This document shows positions 25,062 to 32,597 of a DNA stretch of 48,866 nucleotides, one piece after another (within the stretch, counting starts at the first letter, position 1; every line of letters begins with the position of its first letter). The DNA lies in NCBI GenBank assembly GCA_937890005.1, contig CALBZA010000069.1, forward strand, positions 1 to 48,866, written 5' to 3'. The position numbers were made by a program, and so were the translations under genes. The DNA is from an uncultured Verrucomicrobia subdivision 3 bacterium. Its GTDB lineage: Bacteria; Verrucomicrobiota; Verrucomicrobiia; Limisphaerales; DASXHY01. The notes under the pieces are model-generated. The model ran no database searches. It was given only the letters and a program-made list of their open reading frames with translations, and was not told where the DNA came from.

Positions 25062-26678
25062 TCAGAAATCGCGGAAGTCGCCCTCCAGCGGAATGGAACT
25101 GCGATCCAGTTTGGCGGACTGCAGCGAAGCCCGACGCACCGTAGAGGAGGAAGCGGCGGAGTATTCGGAAACACTGGCACTCTTCCTGGCACCTTGATGC
25201 GGCTTGCGCGGTGCAGGTTTTTCCACCGAGACGGTGTCAGCATCGTTTTTGGAGATGCCCTGGATCAACGCTATGAGGCTCGCGACACTCTGTTTCATCG
25301 CCTGGGCCTGCATGTTCAACTGCTCCGCGGCTGCGGCACTTTCCTCGGCACTGGCAGCGTTGCTCTGGGTGACCTTGTCCATCTGTCCGACGGCGTCGTT
25401 CACCTGAGTGATGCCCTGCGTCTGTTCCGCCGATGCATGCGCCACTTCGGCGATCAGTTCGTCCAGCTGACGCACCTGAACGACAATCTTGTTCAATCCA
25501 TCCGACACCTTGGAGCTGATGCGAACGCCATCCGCGCTCTTGTCGATGGCGCCCTGGATTTTCGCTGCAGTTTCCTTGGCGGCAAGCGCACTACGCTGGG
25601 CGAGATTGCGCACTTCATCCGCGACGACCGCGAAGCCCATTCCAGCTTCTCCGGCCCGCGCCGCTTCCACCGCAGCGTTCAAGGCGAGGATGTTGGTCTG
25701 AAACGCGATTTCATCGATGGTTTTGATAATCTGGGCGATGTCTTCGCTGGAACGCTTGAGCGCATCCATGGCGGAATTCATTTCCTGCATGCCGGCGGCG
25801 CCGATGTCGGCCGCCTCGCGGGTCTGTTTGGCAACGTGGCTGGCCTTCTGTGCGCTTTCAGAATTCCTGCGGGTCATGCTGGCCATTTCCTCAAGCGAAG
25901 AACTGGTTTCCTCAAGTGATGCCGCCTGCTCACTGGCGCCATCGGCGAGAGTCTGGCCAGCCGAGGAAACCTGTGCCGCGGCGGAGGCGACCTGGCCCGA
26001 ACAGTCGGACAGAGAGAGCGCGAGTTCACGGAGCACGCGGTTGAGTCGAAGAACCACCAGAGTTCCGACCGCAGTCCCGAAAATCAGGCCGACAACCGAA
26101 AGAATCATGACGACCGAAGCGGTTTTGGCAGCCGCCTGACGCGAGCTGCTGCTGGATTGCTCGGCGTCCTTGAGACTGTGATCAAGCATGCTCAGCAGGC
26201 CGTCGCCGTAGGCTTTATACGCCGGAATCGCTTCGCGATCATAAAACGCGGCCACCTCCGCGTCGGTGCCTTTCTCAATCAATTCAAACAATTGGGCACG
26301 GATTGCGAGATACGCATCACGCTTGGTGTCGAGCGCCTTGAACGCCGCCATCACTTCGGGGGATGAGATCGATTTCTCGTAATCCTCCATCAGCTTCGCG
26401 TTGCTGGCCCGGCGGGCGTTGATCCTGTCTTTCGCGGCCTTGCGGGTTTGGGGATCCTTAGCCGCGAGCGCCTCAAGCAGGTTGATGTGATTCTCCGCGG
26501 AATTCACTTTGATCCGAGCGATGGCGCTGAGTCCCGGCAGCGCGTTGTGATCCATGTAGTCCGCCTGCCGGTGAACTTCCTTGAGCAGGAAATACGCGGA
26601 GACCGCTATCACCACAATGAGAGAAAGAAGGGCAGCGAAACCGAATCCGATCCGCTTCCGAATGGTCCATTGTTTCAT
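25062..26678 (-). CDS. Methyl-accepting chemotaxis protein, 4HB_MCP type (MCP2)
   Basis: The 538-residue receptor has TM1 (about 9-33), a four-helix-bundle periplasmic sensor (about 37-185), TM2 (about 187-211), and a cytoplasmic coiled coil with the same tip as MCP1 (IDEIAFQTNILALNAAVEAA). HAMP is not evident. The C-terminal tail is rich in Lys, Ser and Ala and ends DFRDF, a CheR/CheB-tethering type pentapeptide. It lies 24 bp downstream of cheW and is the last gene of the main che operon. The sensor halves of MCP1 and MCP2 differ, so they probably sense different ligands. Confidence 0.95.
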   Translation of the reverse strand: MKQWTIRKRIGFGFAALLSLIVVIAVSAYFLLKEVHRQADYMDHNALPGLSAIARIKVNSAENHINLLEALAAKDPQTRKAAKDRINARRASNAKLMEDYEKSISSPEVMAAFKALDTKRDAYLAIRAQLFELIEKGTDAEVAAFYDREAIPAYKAYGDGLLSMLDHSLKDAEQSSSSSRQAAAKTASVVMILSVVGLIFGTAVGTLVVLRLNRVLRELALSLSDCSGQVASAAAQVSSAGQTLADGASEQAASLEETSSSLEEMASMTRRNSESAQKASHVAKQTREAADIGAAGMQEMNSAMDALKRSSEDIAQIIKTIDEIAFQTNILALNAAVEAARAGEAGMGFAVVADEVRNLAQRSALAAKETAAKIQGAIDKSADGVRISSKVSDGLNKIVVQVRQLDELIAEVAHASAEQTQGITQVNDAVGQMDKVTQSNAASAEESAAAAEQLNMQAQAMKQSVASLIALIQGISKNDADTVSVEKPAPRKPHQGARKSASVSEYSAASSSTVRRASLQSAKLDRSSIPLEGDFRDF

Positions 26679-26702
26679 TGTATTTTTTGGAAGGAGATGG
26701 GA

Positions 26703-27194
26703 TCAGATGGCCAGCGTTTCGCCGGCGGAAATCACGGAGTCAATGTCGAGCAACGTCTTCACGGCACCTTTGATCTTGGCCATGCCAATGATGTAGTCGG
26801 TGGAAAGATGCGCGCCGAAATCAGGAGTTTCTTCAATCTCGGATGCCGCGATGTTCACGACCTCTTCGACACCATCGACGATCAATCCCATTTGCGTGGC
26901 CTTGCCGTCGGGAAGACGAACCTGAACGACAACAATGCAGGTCTGTTCCGTTCCCTCGGCTGCGGGGAATCCAAAGCGGAGCCGCAGGTCCATGACCGGA
27001 ATGATCTTGCCGCGAAGATTGATGACGCCGCGCACGTAGGCGGGCATTTGCGGGACGGAGGTGATTTCGGTCAGGCGGATGATTTCCCGAACCTTGAGAA
27101 CATCGATGCCGTAGAACTCGTTATTCAGGGCGAACGTAAGGTATTTGCCGGCGAGTTTCTTGATCGACTCAGGTTTGGCTAACTCGGTTGACAT
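26703..27194 (-). CDS. cheW: Chemotaxis coupling protein CheW
   Basis: The 163-residue protein is a single CheW/SH3-like domain: YLTFALNNEFYGIDVLKVREII at the start (cited in parts), RGVINLRGKIIPVMDLR (about 54-70), and GLIVDGVEEVV. It should couple the receptors to a CheA kinase, which is not encoded in this window. It follows cheR after a 129-bp gap, the longest gap in the operon, so a second promoter is possible there. Confidence 0.94.
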   Translation of the reverse strand: MSTELAKPESIKKLAGKYLTFALNNEFYGIDVLKVREIIRLTEITSVPQMPAYVRGVINLRGKIIPVMDLRLRFGFPAAEGTEQTCIVVVQVRLPDGKATQMGLIVDGVEEVVNIAASEIEETPDFGAHLSTDYIIGMAKIKGAVKTLLDIDSVISAGETLAI

Positions 27195-27323
27195 AAGTTG
27201 TGTCGTTCTTGCGGAGACTCGGAGTTGGAGACTGACCGCGGTTGCGCCGGAGAACCGGCATCATTGCGGGGTCATATCGGCAGAACGAACGACGACTTGA
27301 GCCAAAACTAATATCGAACGCGA

Positions 27324-28247
27324 TCAAATCTTCTGGTAAACGGCCGGCTGAACCGCCTTGAGCGAATGTTTGATGCCGCTGAGGCTTTCGGAATGGCCGA
27401 CCATCAGATAACCGCCCGGCACCAGCATTTCAGTAAGCCGGGAAACGAGATCGGTCTGGGTTTGTCGGTCGAAGTAAATCATCACGTTCCGGCAGAAAAT
27501 AACCTGAAACAGCTTTGTGAAGGGATAACCGGGCTGAAGCAGGTTCAGATGATGAAAATCCACGCGCGACCGAAGTTCCTCCTTCACACGGAAGTGCCCT
27601 TCCCAATCGCGAACGCCCTTCTGAAAATGACGCCTCAGCCACTCCTGGCTCACATCCTTGAGACGGTCGCCCTCGTAAATTCCCTTTCGCGCGATATCCA
27701 GGACACGCGTTGAAATATCCGTCGCCGTGATGTGCCACAGTCCTGATGATGCGGGCGCCAGTTTTTCAGCGAGATAAATCGCGAGCGAATACGGCTCTTC
27801 GCCGGAGGACGACGCGGCGCTCCAAAGACGAAACGTTTCGCCAGGATTGGTCTTGCGCCAGTTGGGCAGCACCTTCTCGCCGAGAAAATCGAAATGCTTC
27901 ATCTCCCGGAAGAACTGGGTGTGGTTCGTGGAAATGCGATCGATGAGAAAACGCAGCTCCTCCCCGCCCATCGACGATTCAAGGTACTGGCAATATTCCC
28001 GGTAGCTGCCGAGATTCAGCTGACGCAGGCGCTTGGCAAGGCGCGAGGTCACAAGCCCCTGTTTGTCGCGGCCGAGATGAATCCGGCTCTGCTCGTACAC
28101 GATGCGACAGATGAACTCGTAGTCCTCTGCCGAGATCTGGGGAGAATCAACTCTCAGGTCCATCGTCATCGCCCCACTCTGGTCGGCACGACGCTCCCGC
28201 AGCTTGAGCTGACGCTTCTTCGACGGGAGAGCCGCGCGTTCAGTCAT
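27324..28247 (-). CDS. cheR: Chemotaxis protein methyltransferase CheR
   Basis: The 307-residue protein has the N-terminal all-alpha CheR domain (from about residue 37) and the SAM-binding domain with RLWSAASSSGEEPYSLAI and IFCRNVMIYFD. It methylates glutamates on receptors. The usual Cys before SSGEE is Ser. The ATG at 28247 overlaps the stop of the HDOD-CheX gene by 8 bp; a second ATG at residue 27 starts closer to the homology. The receptor tails ending DF(K/R)DF suggest it is tethered to them. Confidence 0.94.
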   Translation of the reverse strand: MTERAALPSKKRQLKLRERRADQSGAMTMDLRVDSPQISAEDYEFICRIVYEQSRIHLGRDKQGLVTSRLAKRLRQLNLGSYREYCQYLESSMGGEELRFLIDRISTNHTQFFREMKHFDFLGEKVLPNWRKTNPGETFRLWSAASSSGEEPYSLAIYLAEKLAPASSGLWHITATDISTRVLDIARKGIYEGDRLKDVSQEWLRRHFQKGVRDWEGHFRVKEELRSRVDFHHLNLLQPGYPFTKLFQVIFCRNVMIYFDRQTQTDLVSRLTEMLVPGGYLMVGHSESLSGIKHSLKAVQPAVYQKI

Positions 28248-28968
28248 TCCATGGATTCACGGCCACATCCACGAACAGAACGATGTCTCCGCTCTTGAAT
28301 GCCATCCGCTCAAGACCGCCGCCCGGGAAAGTGGGCGTTTTGATGTCCGATGTGGTGCTCACATGGGGAGGTTCAAGACGGCAATCCAGACCGGCGTCGC
28401 ACAGGTTCGACTTGAAGTTGCCGGTCATGATGTTCAGCAGTTCGCCGATCACGTCGTTGATTTCTGCAAAATCCTTCAGGCTGGCCGGATCGGCACCGAG
28501 AATCGCGCCTGCGATCCGGCGGGCGGAATCGCTGCTCATGCGAAGGAAAACACGCCCCACTGCCTTGCCGGAGAAACCGATCGTTCCCATCACATGCTCT
28601 CCCGTAAGCAGCTCGACAGAAGCCCGGTTGACGGTTTCCAGCTTGAGCGAAAGCATCGTCTGGAACGCGCGATCGAGTGCCTGGGCCAGCGGAGTTCCCA
28701 TCGCAATGAGAAGCACGCAACCGATGCCGTTTCGCATCAATGCGTCTTCGACATTGTCGATCGTGTACTCCGATTCGTCCTCGGCGCGTGGGTTTGCGAC
28801 GCGGAGAATCCGCGCCTTGAGGCCCGGATCCTTCGAGATCAACGCGGTGATTTCGTCGAGATCGGAATCCTGTCGCGCGACAAGCTGGGTCAGCTTGGAA
28901 ACGCTCTCGGGAAGCGGCGCCAATCCATAGCGTTTGGCAAGTTCCTGGTAGTTGACTGTATCCTGCAT
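28240..28968 (-). CDS. HDOD-like / CheX fusion protein
   Basis: The 242-residue protein joins two parts. Residues about 10-95 resemble the start of an HDOD domain (LPPLPESVSKLTQLV-like opening, ALISKDPGLKARILRVAN, DNVEDALMRNGIGCVLLIAMG), but the rest of that domain is missing. Residues about 100-240 form a CheX domain with DVIGELLN, fitting the CheC/CheX phosphatase signature DxxxExxN, followed about 20 residues later by Pro. A shared LCDAG motif links it to the free CheX at 29384-29866. It likely dephosphorylates a CheY-type protein or responds to its state. It lies 14 bp after cheY. Confidence 0.8.
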   Translation of the reverse strand: MQDTVNYQELAKRYGLAPLPESVSKLTQLVARQDSDLDEITALISKDPGLKARILRVANPRAEDESEYTIDNVEDALMRNGIGCVLLIAMGTPLAQALDRAFQTMLSLKLETVNRASVELLTGEHVMGTIGFSGKAVGRVFLRMSSDSARRIAGAILGADPASLKDFAEINDVIGELLNIMTGNFKSNLCDAGLDCRLEPPHVSTTSDIKTPTFPGGGLERMAFKSGDIVLFVDVAVNPWND

Positions 28969-28982
28969 GTAATTCGTAGCGG

Positions 28983-29369
28983 CTAGGCAGCTGCCTTTTT
29001 CTGCAATGGCACGATGCGTTCCACTTTTTCGATCAGCTGGTTTTCTTTGAAAGGCTTCACCAAATAGTCGCGCACGCCGAGCTTGGCGATGTGCAGCACG
29101 TTTTCACGTCCTGACTCGGCGGTCAGCATGATAACCGGGATCGATTTCAATTCCGGATCCTCCTTCAGCTTGGTGAGCATTGTCACGCCGTCCATGACCG
29201 GCATTGTGACGTCGAGGAGAATCAGGTCCGGCTTCTCACGCGCGGCCACAGCCAGGCCTTCCTCGCCGTTGCCTGCCTCGCAGATCTGGCAGTCAAATGT
29301 TTGAAATGCGCGGCCCACAATGATCCGGATCGTCCGGCTGTCATCCACACTCAATATTTTCGTCGGCAT
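28983..29369 (-). CDS. CheY-like single-domain response regulator
   Basis: The 128-residue receiver has D9/D10, phospho-acceptor D53, T83 and K105, with KPF at 105-107, and no output domain. It lies between the free CheX and the HDOD-CheX fusion with 14-bp gaps on both sides, so it is the natural substrate of both phosphatases. No flagellar genes are here, so motor control cannot be assumed. Confidence 0.92.
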   Translation of the reverse strand: MPTKILSVDDSRTIRIIVGRAFQTFDCQICEAGNGEEGLAVAAREKPDLILLDVTMPVMDGVTMLTKLKEDPELKSIPVIMLTAESGRENVLHIAKLGVRDYLVKPFKENQLIEKVERIVPLQKKAAA

Positions 29370-29383
29370 AGAGCTTTTTCCAA

Positions 29384-29866
29384 TCAGATGAATTTGATGT
29401 GCACCTCCACATGCACCCGTTCGTCGCCACAGTCAAAAACCAGCGACACGTGTTGCACGTCAGGCATGGGTTCAATCTCGAACGAAGTGCCGCGGATGAT
29501 CGCCGGTGTGCTCATGGCGCACGCCGCACCGGCATCGCACAGCCACGACTTCAGGCCACCCGCAACCATGTTGGTCACCTCACCCACCACGTCGTTCACT
29601 TCCGATTCGTTGTTCATTTCCTCGGGGGGAAGCCCCAGCATCGCCCCAGCGGCGCGCTTCGAGAACGCAGTGGAAAGATGCAGGTAAACAGCGCCGTTGA
29701 CCGAATCGCCGGCAAAACCGACGGAGCCGCTGACGCGTTCCGGGAACTGCGGCGCCTTGGCGCCTTCCACGAGCGTTGCTTTGGTGGCAAGCATCGTGTC
29801 GAAGACTTCCACCAGGTGGGTCTTCATGAATTCGCCCACGTTGTTCAATTCCAGGATTTGACTCAT
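29384..29866 (-). CDS. CheX-type chemotaxis phosphatase
   Basis: The 160-residue protein is a single CheX domain. It has SGSVGFAGDSVNGAVYLHLS and the active-site signature DVVGEVTN (DxxxExxN) followed 21 residues later by Pro, so both catalytic residues (Glu, Asn) are present. It should hydrolyse CheY-phosphate. It is a paralogue of the CheX half of the fusion two genes downstream, sharing the LCDAG motif. Confidence 0.88.
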   Translation of the reverse strand: MSQILELNNVGEFMKTHLVEVFDTMLATKATLVEGAKAPQFPERVSGSVGFAGDSVNGAVYLHLSTAFSKRAAGAMLGLPPEEMNNESEVNDVVGEVTNMVAGGLKSWLCDAGAACAMSTPAIIRGTSFEIEPMPDVQHVSLVFDCGDERVHVEVHIKFI

Positions 29867-29891
29867 ATAAAATTTCTTTTTCGAAAAACCT

Positions 29892-30986
29892 TCAGGATGC
29901 CATCGCCGGGCCCGAAATGTTCCTGCCGGCAGCGGCTGTTCCCGACTTCCGTTCGAGAGAACGCACGATGGCGTCGGGGATTACATCCAGCGGAAGGACG
30001 TGGTCCACAACGCCCAATTCGACCGCTGCGCGCGGCATTCCGTAAACCACGCAGGTCTTTTCATTCTGTGCAATCGTCTCCGCGCCGGCTTCCTTGAGCT
30101 TTTTCATTCCCTGCGCGCCATCCGACCCCATGCCGGTGAGGATCACTCCCAGGGCGTTTCCTCCCGCGCAGGCGGCCGCGGAATTGAAAAGAACATCGAC
30201 GGCAGGGCGCGTGAAATGGAGCGGCGGACCCTGATGCAATCGGACGGTGTAACAACGCCCATTCCATTCCACAGCCATGTGAAAATCTCCGGGAGCGATC
30301 AGGACGGTTCCCGGCCTGACCTCTTCCGCGTGAATGGCCTCGCGCACCTCCAGTTCGCAGCAATCGTTCAGGCGTTCAGCGAATGCACGTGAAAACACGG
30401 CGGGAATATGCTGAACAATGCAAATGCCGGGGAGATTTACAGGAAGCCGGGTGAGGACGGACTTGATCGCTTCGGTTCCGCCGGTTGAAGAGCCGATTAC
30501 GATGAGCTGGCGAGGATTGAAAATGCGCGAAGTGCCCACCGAAGTTTGGGACACGACACCCGGCAATGCAGGTTTGGACATGCGTGCCTTCGCGGCGCCT
30601 TTGACACGAACTGCCAGCTGCTCACCCAATGCGCCGATGCTCCAGGAAGAATTCGGCTTTCCCAAAACATCCACCGCTCCCGCTTCCAGTGCGGCCAACG
30701 CCGCCGTCGAACCGGTCTGCGTCAGGGAACTGATCACAATGACAGGCATCGGCCGGTGTTGTTGGAGAATTTTCAGAAACGTGATTCCGTCCATCCGCGG
30801 CATTTCGATGTCCAGCGTCAGCACGTCGGGATTCAGTTCGAGAATCTTGTCGCGCGCGACATAAGGATCACACGCGGAGCCCACCACCTCGATTTCCGGA
30901 TCTCGGGCAAGCGCATCTGAAATGGCGCGCCGCACCACTGCCGAATCGTCCACCACCAGCACCCGGATTTTTTTGAATACGCTCAT
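29892..30986 (-). CDS. cheB: Chemotaxis response regulator protein-glutamate methylesterase CheB
   Basis: The 364-residue protein has an N-terminal receiver with phospho-acceptor D59 (TLDIEMPRMDG), a linker (about 125-158), and the methylesterase domain with the catalytic triad S167 (GSSTGG), H193 (VQHIP) and D289 (GMGSDG). It demethylates and deamidates receptors, reversing CheR. Its start overlaps the HDOD gene stop by 4 bp. A C-terminal tail of about 20 residues follows the esterase domain. Confidence 0.96.
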   Translation of the reverse strand: MSVFKKIRVLVVDDSAVVRRAISDALARDPEIEVVGSACDPYVARDKILELNPDVLTLDIEMPRMDGITFLKILQQHRPMPVIVISSLTQTGSTAALAALEAGAVDVLGKPNSSWSIGALGEQLAVRVKGAAKARMSKPALPGVVSQTSVGTSRIFNPRQLIVIGSSTGGTEAIKSVLTRLPVNLPGICIVQHIPAVFSRAFAERLNDCCELEVREAIHAEEVRPGTVLIAPGDFHMAVEWNGRCYTVRLHQGPPLHFTRPAVDVLFNSAAACAGGNALGVILTGMGSDGAQGMKKLKEAGAETIAQNEKTCVVYGMPRAAVELGVVDHVLPLDVIPDAIVRSLERKSGTAAAGRNISGPAMAS

Positions 30987-31834
30987 GCCATGCTCATCAG
31001 TTGATCGACACGTTCGAAACTTTCACGAACCTCAAGGACAAGGCTCTGGAGCCGGTCCGCGGAAACCTGAAATGCATCCGCAACATGCGGATCCACGGAT
31101 ATTGCAAATGCCTCCCAGCCGGGAGCCGATCCCGCCAGGTGCGCAGCCACATCCGCCACATGAATCAGGGCTGAAAGCTGCAGACGCGGCTTGATCACCG
31201 GACCATGATGATTCCTCACCGCCTCAACGATGTCGCCCGGAAGCTTGTAGGTCTCCAGCAGCGCGGCTCCCGCCTCGGCGTGATCGGTCCCAATGACCGC
31301 GCGCTCGGCGTCCACGCGTGAAAGCTGGTCCGTTTTGATTCGGCCCCGGATTTCCGCCTGCATGTCCTCGGTCAACACCTGGTTCATCAGCAGTTTGCCG
31401 ATGTCGTGCAGAAGTCCGGCAGTGAATGCCACAGACGGGTCGGCCTCGAAATTCAATCCTCCCTTTGTCAGCAGTTCCGCCGCGCTGGCCGTCGCCAGCG
31501 AATGGCGCCACAACTCCTTTGCCTCGGTCGCATAACCGGCCAGAGGAACGGTCATCGCCGCGCTGAATTCCAGCGACAACACCATCTGGAGAATCTGCTG
31601 GTGCCCGAGGAGAAGGATCGCCTGGTCCACCGACGAAACCGGCTCGCTCAGCGCGAAGGCTGAGGAATTGCACGCACGCAGCAGTTTCGCGGTGAGGATG
31701 TTGTCGTATCGCAACACGCGCACGACGTCGTCGTTGTCGGCATTCGGATCGTCCAGCAGTCCGACGAGCTGAAGTGCGGCCTGCGAGGCGATTTTGAGAT
31801 CCTTGGCATTGGCAACAAGTTCCTGGGCTGTCAT
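30983..31834 (-). CDS. HDOD domain signalling protein
   Basis: The 283-residue protein has a full HDOD domain: DDVVRVLRYDNILTAKLLRACNS-type opening (in parts, about 36-58), SVDQAILLLGHQQILQMVL, and an HD motif LLHDIGKLLMN. The second half includes GTDHAEAGAALLETYKLP. HDOD proteins act in signalling with no proven catalysis in most cases. Four-base ATGA overlaps join it to cheD and cheB, so it is an integral part of the operon. Confidence 0.88.
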   Translation of the reverse strand: MTAQELVANAKDLKIASQAALQLVGLLDDPNADNDDVVRVLRYDNILTAKLLRACNSSAFALSEPVSSVDQAILLLGHQQILQMVLSLEFSAAMTVPLAGYATEAKELWRHSLATASAAELLTKGGLNFEADPSVAFTAGLLHDIGKLLMNQVLTEDMQAEIRGRIKTDQLSRVDAERAVIGTDHAEAGAALLETYKLPGDIVEAVRNHHGPVIKPRLQLSALIHVADVAAHLAGSAPGWEAFAISVDPHVADAFQVSADRLQSLVLEVRESFERVDQLMSMA

Positions 31835-32349
31835 ATCAGGTAGGTCTCCATTCCCGGCGATTTGATCGAGACATTTCCATTGGTCATGTCGAGGCGCAGC
31901 GTTCGCGATGCGAAACCGCCCACGTCCCTGGACTGGATACTATAGCCGTTCTTCTGCAGAAGTTCTGTGAAGACTTGGAAATTGCGTTCGCCGATGTTGA
32001 AAACTTTTTGCGGGTCGAGAAGCTGTGCGCCCCCCGCGACCTTGATGACAAGCCGGCGACGGTCGGCGCCGAGATTGCAAACGGCCTGAAAAATTCGCGG
32101 TACGCCGGTATCGACGAACATCGCCGGTGACGCCGCCGCCTTAGCCGAATCGATCTTCGAATCGGGAAGCATCACGTGCAACAAGCCTCCCACCTTGGCG
32201 AACGGATCGTAGAGAGTGATTCCGAGGCAGGATCCGAGAGAATAGGTAACCAGCTCCGCTCCCGCATCATTGCTTGCAACCATGTCGGCAACCCCGACCA
32301 CCAGCGTCTTGCGCGGCGGCGCAATCACCCATTTCGAGGACACGCTCAT
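31831..32349 (-). CDS. cheD: Chemoreceptor glutamine deamidase CheD
   Basis: The 172-residue protein has the catalytic Cys in YSLGSCLGI (C41), the His in LLHVMLPDS (H58) and the supporting Thr (T35), with the same spacing as Thermotoga CheD (T21, C27, H44). It deamidates receptor glutamines and in CheC-type systems also binds the phosphatase. It is the first gene of the operon. A 12-bp palindrome lies just before its start. Confidence 0.94.
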   Translation of the reverse strand: MSVSSKWVIAPPRKTLVVGVADMVASNDAGAELVTYSLGSCLGITLYDPFAKVGGLLHVMLPDSKIDSAKAAASPAMFVDTGVPRIFQAVCNLGADRRRLVIKVAGGAQLLDPQKVFNIGERNFQVFTELLQKNGYSIQSRDVGGFASRTLRLDMTNGNVSIKSPGMETYLI

Positions 32350-32352
32350 CTA

Positions 32353-32364
32353 CTTCAATTGAAG
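32353..32364. promoter_or_regulatory. 12-bp palindrome just upstream of cheD
   Basis: CTTCAATTGAAG is perfectly self-complementary and ends 4 bases before the cheD start codon, where it could serve as an operator or affect initiation. No Shine-Dalgarno is seen in its place. It may be chance. Confidence 0.25.
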
Positions 32365-32551
32365 GGAACATAAGATCGCCGCGCGCCAACTCCGTTTAAG
32401 TCAGCTGATTCGATGGTTTTGAAACTTGCGCGCACCAGTTCAGATGTTTTTCAACATCATTTTCGGCTGAATTACGTTCAGCTTGAGAGATTTCCCGACT
32501 CGAACGCCCCGCGGCGAAACCAAGTTGCGTTCAAAAAAGCCGAAGCAAAAC

Positions 32552-32578
32552 GCCCCCTCTCCTCTCGGGAAAGGGGGC
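32552..32578 (-). terminator. Intrinsic terminator after the multihaem cytochrome gene
   Basis: A 7-bp stem (GCCCCCT / AGGGGGC) lies about 20 bp past the cytochrome stop codon. On the minus strand it is followed by GTTTTG and, after CTTCGG, by CTTTTTTG. It separates the cytochrome from the che operon. Confidence 0.6.
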
Positions 32579-32597
32579 TGAATCTCTCTACTCGTGC

